Part shown: positions 24,062 through 34,478 of the stretch, in pieces | How the letters are laid out: each line of letters opens with the position of its first letter | Position numbering within the stretch: position 1 is the first letter of the stretch | Source: Salaquimonas sp. | GTDB taxonomy: Bacteria; Pseudomonadota; Alphaproteobacteria; Rhizobiales; Rhizobiaceae | NCBI GenBank assembly: GCA_028289365.1 | Contig: JANQQM010000169.1 | Span: 1-38,396 of the forward strand | Length of the DNA: 38,396 nucleotides | Direction of reading: 5' to 3' | The notes under the pieces: generated by a model | What the model saw: the letters and a program-made list of their open reading frames with translations, nothing else | Database searches by the model: none | Told to the model about the DNA's origin: nothing | Position numbers and translations under genes: made by a program

Positions 24062-24562
24062 CTACAATCGCGAAAACGGTTCGGGAACCTCGATTTTGCC
24101 CTTTTTCGAGCTGAGCGCATTATCTTTGAGCTCGACTGCCAGGAAGCGTGGGCCTTGCCATTTCACGGAAAATGGATCTGCCTTGGGCGAAGAAAACCCG
24201 AAACGTTCGTAAAACAACGGATCACCGGGAACGAATATTGCCTCAATTTTTCGTTTTGCAGCGGATTTGAGAGCATGGCGAACCAGGGTGGAGCCTACCT
24301 GCAGCTCCCGAAATTTGCCGTCAACCGCCAGTGGCGTCAGCATCATCGCTTTCATGGGCGCCCGAATTTCGGTCAAGAGGATATGCCCAATAACGGCATT
24401 GTCACAATCGGCTACCAGGGAGAGGGTTGGTGTAGCTGACTGAATGAGCTCAGTTGCAAGACCAGCTTCTTCTTCACGGCCATATCCATCGCGATGCAAT
24501 ACGGCAATCTCTGCCATGTCGGCTGATTTTGAGTTTCTTACAACTAACCTCTCGCAGAACAT
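24062..24562 (-). CDS. GNAT-family N-acetyltransferase (YhbS-like)
   Basis: A 166-residue acetyltransferase. The central region AVIGHILLTEIRAP then MLTPLAVDGKFRELQVGSTLVRHAL has the beta4/beta5 layout and the acetyl-CoA loop (RELQVGSTLVR in place of the usual QxxGxG). The C-terminal VPGDPLFYERFGFSSP matches YhbS-type enzymes. The substrate is unknown. It is transcribed toward atpC and lies 55 bases after rppH, with which it may share a transcript. Confidence 0.85.
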   Translation of the reverse strand: MFCERLVVRNSKSADMAEIAVLHRDGYGREEEAGLATELIQSATPTLSLVADCDNAVIGHILLTEIRAPMKAMMLTPLAVDGKFRELQVGSTLVRHALKSAAKRKIEAIFVPGDPLFYERFGFSSPKADPFSVKWQGPRFLAVELKDNALSSKKGKIEVPEPFSRL

Positions 24563-24617
24563 TTACAGGGTTCCTCTTTCAAGAATTTGTACCTGCTCTC
24601 GTCTCCAAAGTCTGTCC

Positions 24618-25136
24618 TTATCCAGATTCTGACGTACCGGCCAAATAATTGAACCGGTTGATGACCTGCATGTAAACATCCCGTTTGAAATTCACGATCA
24701 AATCCGGAAGTTCGTCAATATCTGCCCATTTCCAGGCGTCGAATTCAGGTTTATGGCCGGTACCGGAGATATCGATCTCGGTTTCGTTGCCGGTGAAGCG
24801 GAAGGCGAACCAACGCTGTTTCTGGCCGCGATAACGGCCCTTCCAGGCTTTTCCGACAAGATGATCGGGCAGATCGTAATTCAGCCAGTCTTCGATTTCT
24901 CCGATCAGTTCTGCAGACCTGACGCCAGTTTCCTCGGTTAATTCACGAAATGCCGCCTGCCTTGGATCCTCGCCGTCATCAATTCCGCCCTGAGGCATTT
25001 GCCACCATTTTCCATCGCCTTCGGGATCACTTTTGTTTTGATCGATGCGCCGGCCGAGCCAAATCCGGCCATCCTGGTTCAACAGCATGACCCCGACACA
25101 TGGCCGGTAGGGCAAGTCCGAGGCTTTCTTTGACAT
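24618..25136 (-). CDS. rppH: RNA pyrophosphohydrolase (Nudix)
   Basis: A Nudix hydrolase of 172 residues that removes pyrophosphate from 5'-triphosphate RNA and so starts decay of mRNA; the Bartonella homologue was named invasion-associated locus A. The complete Nudix box runs from G50 to V72 with E56, R64, E65, E68 and E69 in place. It also has YRPCVGVMLLNQDGRIWLG at the start and WWQMPQGG before the box, typical of RppH. Start at 25136 is preceded by AGAGGAAA located at the end of the upstream gene; the gap is only 2 bases. Confidence 0.95.
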   Translation of the reverse strand: MSKKASDLPYRPCVGVMLLNQDGRIWLGRRIDQNKSDPEGDGKWWQMPQGGIDDGEDPRQAAFRELTEETGVRSAELIGEIEDWLNYDLPDHLVGKAWKGRYRGQKQRWFAFRFTGNETEIDISGTGHKPEFDAWKWADIDELPDLIVNFKRDVYMQVINRFNYLAGTSESG

Positions 25137-25138
25137 GC

Positions 25139-26308
25139 CTATTTCCTCTCGGGATCACTGACGATTGCCGAAACCGGCGTAATCTCAATATCGCTATCAG
25201 CGGATTCACGAACAAAGGCAGAAATCATGTCAACTGATTCAGGAAAGGCATTGGCATAGCCAATTGCCAAGCCGGTTCTTTGTGCGGTTTGTGCCAGCTC
25301 TTCCAATCTGGCCTTGATTTTCGCCCGATCCCTGATCGTGTCGATTTGCATGTCCGCGCGGGTAAATGGCAGCAGAGAAGCTTGTGCGGCCCTATCTGCA
25401 AGGGAATTCTTGACGCTGCCATCATCGACGAACAGCAGACCACGACGGGCAAGCTGATCAAAGACCGGCTTGAGCGAGGTTTCACTGGTGATGAACTTGC
25501 CGCCCAGAAACCCGATCACGCCAACATAGTTTGTTGTTCTGGCGAGCAGCCAATTCAGGTTTTCGGTATTTGCCGTGGCGTCGAGATCGGTTCGAAGCGT
25601 GTGTTTGCCGGGATTGTTCGACGGGTAGTCAAAGGGTTCCATCGGCAATTGCAATAAAATCTCATGGCCCGCCTTGCGGGCGCTTTGCATCCACCGGCCC
25701 AGGCTGTTTCCATAAGGTGCGAAAGCGAGCGTCACACTGGGCGGGAGCCGCTTGATCGCCTGCTGGGTGCCGGTCTGGCTGATACCCAGGCCGCCGACTA
25801 TCAATACGATCCTCGCCACCCCGAAATTTCCTTCAGTTGCCGGCGGCCGTGAGTAGACGTCCATGGGTCGCAAATTGTCATCGGAGCGCTTGGGCAGAAC
25901 TGCATTTCCGACCCGTTCTGCCAATTCCGGATCTGGCAGATGAACCAGGCCAATTTCCTGTCGCCGCAACGGAGGAAGCGGGGTTTTGGGCATCATCGCA
26001 CCGGTCGGCTCTGCAGGCATGATTGTGGCCGGTCCGGGCTCGCTATCACTTGTTCCAGGCGACTTTGTGGAATCTTCTTCTTCCGTGGTAGGCCGCAACT
26101 CAATCGATCCGACCTTGACGGAGGCATCAACGGTATTGCCGTCTTCCAGGGCGACTTCCACCAATTGCGGCTTGAGATAAATCCAGGCAAATGCGCCTGT
26201 CGAAACAAGAACAAGCAACAGAACCAAGGTGATCGACGCGGCAAGCGTACGCTTGTTTTTTGGCCGGTCTTCCTTGACCCCCAGGGGTCTGGTCAAGTCG
26301 TCGGACAT
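25139..26308 (-). CDS. Divergent polysaccharide deacetylase family protein (YibQ-like)
   Basis: A 389-residue membrane-anchored periplasmic protein. Residues 1-19 are cytoplasmic and charged, 20-45 form a single transmembrane helix, and a Pro/Glu-rich linker follows to about residue 135. The NodB-like barrel begins at GVARIVLIVGGLGISQTG and includes PSVTLAFAPYGNSL, GHEILLQLPMEPFDYP and LLFVDDGS. The first strand ends in GG where catalytic deacetylases have DD, so metal-dependent deacetylation is doubtful. It lies downstream of ctpA beyond a strong terminator-like hairpin, and is coupled to rppH by a 2-base gap. A role in envelope polysaccharide or peptidoglycan metabolism is inferred. Confidence 0.88.
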   Translation of the reverse strand: MSDDLTRPLGVKEDRPKNKRTLAASITLVLLLVLVSTGAFAWIYLKPQLVEVALEDGNTVDASVKVGSIELRPTTEEEDSTKSPGTSDSEPGPATIMPAEPTGAMMPKTPLPPLRRQEIGLVHLPDPELAERVGNAVLPKRSDDNLRPMDVYSRPPATEGNFGVARIVLIVGGLGISQTGTQQAIKRLPPSVTLAFAPYGNSLGRWMQSARKAGHEILLQLPMEPFDYPSNNPGKHTLRTDLDATANTENLNWLLARTTNYVGVIGFLGGKFITSETSLKPVFDQLARRGLLFVDDGSVKNSLADRAAQASLLPFTRADMQIDTIRDRAKIKARLEELAQTAQRTGLAIGYANAFPESVDMISAFVRESADSDIEITPVSAIVSDPERK

Positions 26309-26340
26309 GGGTGCCAGCTATTCCTGTACAAATATCGGGT

Positions 26341-26379
26341 CTGCAAACAAAAACCGGGAAGAATCACTTCCCGGTTTTT
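26341..26379 (-). terminator. Strong intrinsic terminator after ctpA
   Basis: A perfect 13-bp stem AAAAACCGGGAAG / CTTCCCGGTTTTT (26349-26361 and 26367-26379) with a 5-base loop lies 26 bases after the ctpA stop on the - strand. It is followed by a TTTTTGTTT run. It is symmetrical enough to work on both strands. The next gene (yibQ-like) starts only 40 bases further on, so it must rely on read-through or on a promoter hidden in or around the hairpin. Confidence 0.85.
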
Positions 26380-26405
26380 ATATATCAGATTCGCTGCGTA
26401 ATATA

Positions 26406-27737
26406 TCAGTTCGGCAGTGCCTTTTCCGGATTTGGCGGATAGGCTTCCGAAACCTTTACACCGCGAATGAGATCAAGCGCATGATTGAGCTGAATGTCAT
26501 CCTCGGCTTCAGGCGGCACGTAGGCAATGGAGCCCGAACCTTCATCGTCTTCTTCCTGGCCGGTAATGTGGCCACGCAGCTCGGATTCACCTCTGGCTTC
26601 AACCCGACCTTTCAGCTCGTCGGGAAGCGGCTGTTCGACCTTGATGTCAGGCGTGATGCCCTTTGCCTGGATCGACGTGCCCGATGGGGTGTAATAAAGC
26701 GCGGTGGTTAGCCGAAGCGCGCCATTTGCCCCCAGGGGAATGATGGTTTGAACAGATCCCTTGCCAAAGGATTGTGTCCCCAGAACGGTTGCGCGTCTGT
26801 GGTCCTGCAGGGCGCCGGCAACGATTTCCGAAGCACTGGCTGAGCCACCGTTCATCAACACAATCACCGGTTTTCCGCCGGTCAGATCGCCCGGGCGGGC
26901 CGAATAGCGACGGGTCTCGCTGTCGTTACGACCGCGGGTCGAAACGATTTCACCGCGATCCAGGAAAGTATCCGAAACGCTCACTGCCTGATCGAGCAAT
27001 CCACCGGGATTTAGGCGAAGATCGAGAATGTAACCCTTGATCTTGTCGTCGCCGGCATCTTCACGGATTTTCTTGATCGCGGCTTCCAGATTGTCATGGG
27101 TCTGCTCGGTAAAGCTGGTGATCTTGATGTAACCGACATCTTCACCTTCGACGCGCTGCTTTACTGCCTTCACGCGGATCACATCACGGATAATTGTGAT
27201 TTCTATTGGCTTGTCAGCGCCTTCACGAAGAATGGTAAGGACAATTGGCGTCTTGACCGGCCCGCGCATTTTTTCGACAGCATCCTGGAGGGAAAGACCC
27301 CGAACGTTTTCGCCGTCAATCTTCGAAATAAGGTCACCAGCCAACACGCCGGCCTTTGAAGCAGGGGTATCATCAATTGGAGAAACGACCTTGATCAGCT
27401 CCTTCTCCATGGTGACTTCAATACCCAGCCCGCCGAATTCTCCGCGTGTCTGGACACGCATGTCGGAAAATGCCTTGGCATTCAGATAGGAAGAATGCGG
27501 ATCCAGCGAGGTCAGCATGCCGCCGATCGCACTTTCGATCAGTTTCTCCTCATCCGGCTCGGTGACATATTGACCGCGAACGCGTTCGAAAATATCGCCG
27601 AAAATGCTGAGATTACGATAGGTAGCCGTGCCAGCGGCGTTTGCCGCGCCGGTTGGGCTTATGCCGGTTACCAGTACAATTCCCGCAGTTGTTCCAATCA
27701 GAAATCCTGCAAATAAGAGGGTTAGTTTACGAATCAT
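26406..27737 (-). CDS. ctpA: Carboxyl-terminal processing protease CtpA (S41 family)
   Basis: A periplasmic serine protease of 443 residues. The N-terminal signal peptide or anchor covers residues 1-35. The segment DPHSSYL at about 79-85 precedes a PDZ domain (about 93-180: GEFGGLGIEV, PASKAGVLAGDLISKIDG). The protease domain shows the nucleophile S301 in GGSASASEI and K326 in SFGKGSVQT. The last 50 residues are acidic and low in complexity. Family members trim cell-wall hydrolases and membrane proteins. Its start overlaps the end of the envC-like gene by 11 bases, so the two are translationally linked. Confidence 0.95.
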   Translation of the reverse strand: MIRKLTLLFAGFLIGTTAGIVLVTGISPTGAANAAGTATYRNLSIFGDIFERVRGQYVTEPDEEKLIESAIGGMLTSLDPHSSYLNAKAFSDMRVQTRGEFGGLGIEVTMEKELIKVVSPIDDTPASKAGVLAGDLISKIDGENVRGLSLQDAVEKMRGPVKTPIVLTILREGADKPIEITIIRDVIRVKAVKQRVEGEDVGYIKITSFTEQTHDNLEAAIKKIREDAGDDKIKGYILDLRLNPGGLLDQAVSVSDTFLDRGEIVSTRGRNDSETRRYSARPGDLTGGKPVIVLMNGGSASASEIVAGALQDHRRATVLGTQSFGKGSVQTIIPLGANGALRLTTALYYTPSGTSIQAKGITPDIKVEQPLPDELKGRVEARGESELRGHITGQEEDDEGSGSIAYVPPEAEDDIQLNHALDLIRGVKVSEAYPPNPEKALPN

Positions 27738-29070
27738 CCGTGACTCTCTTTGAGCTTGAATCCGCCCACCATGGCGACGGATCTATTGAAGTTGTATCCT
27801 TACGAAACTCGACATAGAGCACTGGTCGCGAAGTTTCTATACCTACTGCTTCGGCACTAGCGACCCTGCGTGCACCCATCACTGCCACAGGTTCTCCAGC
27901 CAGCACGAATTGACCGAGTTGTACATCGATCTCCTCCATGCCTGCCAGGATTACATGATAACCGCTGCCGGCATTAAGGATCAATAGCTGACCGTAAGAA
28001 CGGAAGGGACCGGCATATACCACCCAACCGTCCGCTGGTGAAACAATTCTGGCATTAATTCTAGTCGCAATTGAGATGCCTGAGGATTTTTCACCGAGTG
28101 CATTCTTACTACCAAATGAGCGAATTTCCACCCCCCCTGCGGGTTTTGGCAACAGGCCCTTGGCTTTTGCGAATTCCACGGCTGGTGCAATCCGCGATGT
28201 GTCGGAGAAATCCGGCCCCAGTTCCTTGCCGGGTGTTCCGGCAATACGCTTTTCAGCCTCGGCAAGCCGCTTTGCTTCAGCTGCCCTGGCTGCAGCGGAA
28301 GCCTCGCGAACTGCAGTAATTTCCTGCTCCAACGTCTCGATCAATCTGCTCAGATTACTCGCTTGGGCGGCAAGGCTCGCAGCCTTCGCACCCTGCCGCG
28401 CCAGCTCCTGGCGGGCGTCGTTTGTCAACGATTTCTTCTCGGTTAGCAGCAAGGCCAGACGCTCTTCTTCCTCGGCAAGTTCGCGGAGGTCGGAGAATAG
28501 GTTAGATCTTTGATTTTCAATATCAATTCCGATCCGTTGAAGTTCGGTTAGCTCGACGAAAAGTACTTCTGTTTCAGCCCGGATTTCGGGAACAACAGCG
28601 CCGAGCAATATTGCGGAACGTACGGCCGAAAGCGCGTCGCCCGGTGTCACAAGAATAGCTGGTGGCGGCTTGCGGCCCATGCGCTGAAGGGCTGCCAACA
28701 CCTCGGATAACAATGCCCTTCGGGTTGAAAGTGAGGCCTTTACGTTATCTTGCTGAACCCGCAATTCCTCCAATCTCTTGCCGGAGCGTTCGACCCGTAG
28801 CTCAATGCTTCTTTGTCGGGTCGACGTGTCGATAAGGCTTCGATTTATGCTGGCGCGATCCTTTTCAAGGCGGTCAATTTCGGCGGCAAGTTCGGCTCTT
28901 CTGGCCTCAGACAGGCTGATTTGGCTGCGGATAGCAGCAAGTTCTTCACCGGTTTTTTCCCGCTGGGATTCCAGATTTTGAGCATCAGCAATGGCAAACG
29001 GCAGACTAAAAAAAGCCCCAATCAGGAGTGTGAAAACCAGTTTTCTGCAGAGATAAAATTGCATTCGCAT
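27727..29070 (-). CDS. envC: Murein hydrolase activator EnvC-like protein
   Basis: A secreted protein of 447 residues. A signal peptide (about residues 1-30) is followed by long coiled-coil segments (about 32-270, rich in Glu, Leu, Arg and Ala) and a C-terminal LytM/M23-fold domain (from about 310: IVSPADGWVVYAG, SYGQLLILNAGSGYHVILAG). The domain lacks the zinc ligands of active M23 enzymes: the first His and Asp are absent in EKSSGISIAT, and the HxH motif is replaced in VLYVEFRKD. This is the pattern of EnvC, which activates amidases without cutting peptidoglycan itself. The ctpA overlap suggests joint control of septal hydrolysis. The start has no strong Shine-Dalgarno. Confidence 0.9.
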   Translation of the reverse strand: MRMQFYLCRKLVFTLLIGAFFSLPFAIADAQNLESQREKTGEELAAIRSQISLSEARRAELAAEIDRLEKDRASINRSLIDTSTRQRSIELRVERSGKRLEELRVQQDNVKASLSTRRALLSEVLAALQRMGRKPPPAILVTPGDALSAVRSAILLGAVVPEIRAETEVLFVELTELQRIGIDIENQRSNLFSDLRELAEEEERLALLLTEKKSLTNDARQELARQGAKAASLAAQASNLSRLIETLEQEITAVREASAAARAAEAKRLAEAEKRIAGTPGKELGPDFSDTSRIAPAVEFAKAKGLLPKPAGGVEIRSFGSKNALGEKSSGISIATRINARIVSPADGWVVYAGPFRSYGQLLILNAGSGYHVILAGMEEIDVQLGQFVLAGEPVAVMGARRVASAEAVGIETSRPVLYVEFRKDTTSIDPSPWWADSSSKRVTDDS

Positions 29071-29224
29071 TCGCTCAACATCACGTTACCGGATGTCCGA
29101 TTACCAGTTTGAACCGAAAAGCCTGTACTAACTGTAATGATTTCCAGTGAATCAGATGCTGGTTGAAATTGCACTAGAATTTGTTCCGGTAAAGGCGATT
29201 AGTAACAGTTGATACCGAATTTAC

Positions 29225-29707
29225 TCAATTTCGATGGTATGGATGGCCTGACAATATCGTGACAACACGATAAAGTTGTTCGGCCAGCATTATTCTCACG
29301 ATCTGATGTGGCCAGGTCAGTGAGCCGAATCGCAGCTTGAGATTCGCCCTTTCCAGTAAATGTTTTCCGTGGCCATCGGGACCTCCGATCGCAAAGGCAG
29401 TTTGCGGCGTTCCGGCCAGTAGTAATTTACGAATATGTTGTGCCAATTCGTTGCTTGTAAGATCCCGGCCGTTTTCATCAAGTGCAATCAGGCTTGCATT
29501 GTCCCGGATGCCGGATAACAGATTTTGTGCTTCCTGCTCGCGACGGGCGGTGGCTTTTTCCAGTCGCGATTCATTTAGTTCGTGGAGCGAAAATCCACTA
29601 ATGCCAACATTGCGACCTGCATTTTTCAACCGACTTGCATACCGGTCGTACAGATCCCGCTCAGGCCCGGCTTTCAGCCTGCCAATGGCGTGGACAGACA
29701 GCTGCAT
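29225..29707 (-). CDS. rlmH: 23S rRNA pseudouridine-1915 N3-methyltransferase RlmH
   Basis: A SPOUT-class methyltransferase of 160 residues, which methylates pseudouridine 1915 in helix 69 of 23S rRNA. The start MQLSVHAIGRLK and the knot region FAIGGPDGHG, then TWPHQIVRIMLAEQLYRV and the terminal GHPYHRN are all family hallmarks. The frame opens upstream to 29872, but only the 160-residue start fits the family, and the upstream stretch overlaps rsfS. It lies 13 bases after rsfS. Confidence 0.96.
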   Translation of the reverse strand: MQLSVHAIGRLKAGPERDLYDRYASRLKNAGRNVGISGFSLHELNESRLEKATARREQEAQNLLSGIRDNASLIALDENGRDLTSNELAQHIRKLLLAGTPQTAFAIGGPDGHGKHLLERANLKLRFGSLTWPHQIVRIMLAEQLYRVVTILSGHPYHRN

Positions 29708-29720
29708 CGTTGCTCGAGGC

Positions 29721-30119
29721 CTAGTGGACTTCCTGCTGGTCAGGCACCAGCCACATCTTTTCGAGGCCGTAGAATTCACGTACTTCCGGCCTGAAAATAT
29801 GAACGATAACGTCACCTGTATCGATAAGGACCCAATCGCAACCCTGAAGGCCTTCGGTTTTTGGTGTCCCAAAGCCCTTGCTTTTCAGGTCGCGCAACAA
29901 ATGGTCAGCAATCGCACCGACATGGCGATGGGAACGCCCTGATGCAACGATCATGTGGTCGCCCAATGCTGATTTGCCCTGAATGTTGATGTTTAAAAGA
30001 TCTTCTGCCTTGGAATCTTCAAGGCTTGCGATCACTGTGTCGAGAATTTCCTTAACCGCATCAGTCGCAGTCTTGGTATCTCTGGCGGTCTTGCCTTTAG
30101 CGGCGGACCCGGTCTGCAT
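29721..30119 (-). CDS. rsfS: Ribosomal silencing factor RsfS
   Basis: A 132-residue protein of the RsfS/Iojap family, which binds L14 on the large subunit and blocks joining with the small subunit under starvation. The family core KAEDLLNINIQGKSALGDHM, then ASGRSHRHVGAIADHLL, DWVLIDTGDVIVHIFRPEVR and FYGLEKMW are present. The first 20 residues are Lys/Thr/Ala-rich and unlike the core. It is followed by rlmH. The 167-base gap upstream (30120-30286) contains no gene and probably its promoter, although nadD may read through. Confidence 0.95.
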   Translation of the reverse strand: MQTGSAAKGKTARDTKTATDAVKEILDTVIASLEDSKAEDLLNINIQGKSALGDHMIVASGRSHRHVGAIADHLLRDLKSKGFGTPKTEGLQGCDWVLIDTGDVIVHIFRPEVREFYGLEKMWLVPDQQEVH

Positions 30120-30286
30120 TGCTGTAGTCAGCGTTTACCCTCGCTATGCAGTTGGTTGATGGGTTTATCACCCGGTATGCAATGACATATACAAACTAGC
30201 CATTGCGCTTAAATGTACATCATCTGTACCGAATTCCATAATGCATTGATTCCATGTCAATTCCAAGACGATCATGCGGAATTTGG
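30120..30286. other. Intergenic region nadD / rsfS
   Basis: A 167-base AT-rich gap between the nadD stop and the rsfS start. It contains the palindrome ATGTACAT (30213-30220) followed by CATCTGTACC, which repeats TGTAC. I see no convincing promoter boxes, terminator hairpin or RNA gene in it. Confidence 0.4.
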
Positions 30287-30913
30287 TTACCGGCTCATTT
30301 GTCTGATTTGGGTCGATGAAAGAAGCGAACGTGGTCCATGCAGGAATGTCCAGGCGGGCGGCTTCATTTGTGCCAATCGGGAAACGTCTTCTTCATCCAC
30401 CCTATACCTTGAAAGTGCTATCGCGGCAGGCGCCGAAAGGTAGGAAAGTGTCGATCCCGGGCGATCAATCACGATAATCGGCATCATATTGGCAATTCTG
30501 CGCCAATTCTGCCACTTGTGAAAGCCGGCCAGATTGTCGGCGCCCATCAGCCAGACAAATTTCAACCTCGGTCGGCGTTGTTTCAGGATTGACAGGGTGT
30601 GTTCGGTGTAGCGCACGTTGAATCGTGCCTCAAATGCGGTGACCTTGATGTCTGGATGGCGTGCCAGATCATGGCAAAGTCCAAGTCTTTTCCCAAGACT
30701 TGCAAGTTCTGAGTGATCCTTCAGCGGGTTTCCCGGGCTCACAATCCACCAGACCTGATCCAATTTGGCGCGTTTAAGTGCCAGTTCGGATATGTGCAGA
30801 TGCCCTTCATGCGGTGGATTGAATGATCCACCGAGCAAGCCGACCACCATATCAGCTTCGGTATGGGGAATTTTCAGATCATCATCTCGAATGGTATCGG
30901 GCGGACTGGTCAA
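30287..30913 (-). CDS. nadD: Nicotinate-nucleotide adenylyltransferase
   Basis: A nucleotidyltransferase of 208 residues that makes nicotinate adenine dinucleotide in NAD synthesis. The signature GGSFNPPHEGHLH is at 28-40 (with the two HxGH histidines), then WWIVSPGNPLK and FVWLMGADNLAGFHKW. The C-terminal SSTQIR at 199-204 is the second nucleotide-binding motif. The start is given as TTG at 30913, with AGGA 5 bases upstream; the alternative is the ATG at 30850 just before the first beta strand. The upstream start fits a conserved rhizobial PHxExxMVVGL lead-in as I recall it. It begins 9 bases after proA. Confidence 0.93.
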   Translation of the reverse strand: MTSPPDTIRDDDLKIPHTEADMVVGLLGGSFNPPHEGHLHISELALKRAKLDQVWWIVSPGNPLKDHSELASLGKRLGLCHDLARHPDIKVTAFEARFNVRYTEHTLSILKQRRPRLKFVWLMGADNLAGFHKWQNWRRIANMMPIIVIDRPGSTLSYLSAPAAIALSRYRVDEEDVSRLAQMKPPAWTFLHGPRSLLSSTQIRQMSR

Positions 30914-30922
30914 TTCAATCCT

Positions 30923-32204
30923 TCATGGCCGAGTCTGACCATTGCCACGGACCTGGTATTTGAAGCTGGTCAATTGTTCCACGCCGACCGGTCCACGCGC
31001 ATGCATTTTTCCGGTGGCGATGCCAATTTCGGCGCCCATCCCAAATTCGCCGCCATCGGCAAACTGGGTCGAGGCATTGTGCAGCAAAATGGCTGAATCA
31101 ATCTCAGAAAAGAAACGCTCAACAGCGGCAGGTTCCTGCGCAATAATCGCTTCGGTGTGGTTTGATGAATATTTTCCAATATGAGCAATAGCACCATCCA
31201 CGCCATCGACCAGTCTGACCGAAATGACCGGCGCCAGATATTCGGTATACCAATCCTCTTCGGTCGCCGATTCTGCGACGGGTAAGGATTTGACCACCGT
31301 CTCATCACCCCGAATCTGGCAACCGTTCTCGACGAGTTCCTTCAATATGGGTCGGAGGTGACTGTCAGCACCTTGCCGGTCAATCAATAAAGTTTCTGCG
31401 GCTCCGCATATTCCTGTCCGGCGCATTTTTGAATTTACTGAAATCTCCTTTGCCATTTCCAGATCGGCGCTGGCATCCACATAAACGTGACAAACGCCTT
31501 CGAGATGGGCGAAGACCGGGACACGGGCCTCTGACTGGACTCGCTCGACAAGGCCGCGACCGCCGCGCGGCACGATCACATCGATATTGCCATCAAGACC
31601 CCGCAACATCTCACCAACAGCGGCCCTATCCGTTGTCGGGACGATCTGGATTGCATCTTTTGGTAAGCTGGCCTTTTCCAGCCCTTCAACCAGGCAAGCG
31701 TGGATTGCGCGGGAGGAATTCACAGAATCCGTGCCGCCGCGCAATATCGCCGCGTTACCGGATTTCAGGCACAGGCCGCCGGCATCGGCAGTTACATTCG
31801 GCCTGCTTTCGTAGATAATCCCTATCACGCCCAATGGTGTCCTCACCCGCTCGATATGCAGGCCATTGGGCCGGTCCCACTCAGCAGTGACCGTACCGAC
31901 CGGATCGGGCAGTTCCGCTATTGCCTCCAGGCCATTGGCCATTGCCTTGATACGCTCTTCGGTCAATTTCAGGCGATCAAGAAATGACGCCGCGAGGCCA
32001 TTTTCCTTACCAGCCTGCATGTCGATCGCATTGGCAGCCAAAATCTCGGAACTGCGCGCGATGATGGATTTAGCCATCTCGCGGAGGGCCAGATTTTTCT
32101 TTTCTTCAGGGGCTATCGCCATTACGCGTGCAGCGGCGCGAGCCTTGCGGCCAAGCTCGAGCATGAGCGCTTCAATTTCCTGACGATCTTCAGATAGTGT
32201 TTTA

Positions 32205-32212
<8 letters not shown>
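30923..32212 (-). CDS. proA: Glutamate-5-semialdehyde (gamma-glutamyl phosphate) reductase
   Basis: The second enzyme of proline synthesis, 429 residues from the start I prefer. It reduces gamma-glutamyl phosphate with NADPH. The conserved [20 protein letters not shown] is at about 122-141, ILRGGTDS at 156-163, and the catalytic C269 lies in [13 protein letters not shown]. The ATG at 32212 overlaps the proB stop by 8 bases and gives the usual N-terminus [11 protein letters not shown]; an earlier ATG at 32266 would lie further inside proB. It is coupled to proB and followed by nadD. Confidence 0.95.
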
Positions 32213-34420
<2,208 letters not shown>

Positions 34421-34436
34421 CTATTCCAGCTTGGCT

Positions 34437-34471
34437 GATGACCGAGTTTATCATAGCAAAGATCGGTCATC
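34437..34471 (-). promoter_or_regulatory. Probable obgE-proB-proA promoter inside a dyad
   Basis: A perfect 9-bp inverted repeat GATGACCGA/TCGGTCATC (34437-34445 and 34463-34471) encloses a 17-base spacer. On the - strand the spacer contains TGCTATGAT (34450-34458), an extended -10 box (TGn-TATGAT). Initiation near 34443 would give a 5' leader of about 29 bases before the obgE ATG at 34414. No good -35 is seen. The structure could be an operator flanking the -10, or an mRNA hairpin following the GNAT stop, but it has no U-tract. Confidence 0.5.
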
Positions 34472-34478
34472 ATCAGGC

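Noticed and set aside
24034-24120. CTCGA...TCGAG stem as a terminator for atpC
   Set aside because: The stem is 5 bp with an 11-base loop, lies inside the coding end of the convergent acetyltransferase gene and has no clean U-tract.
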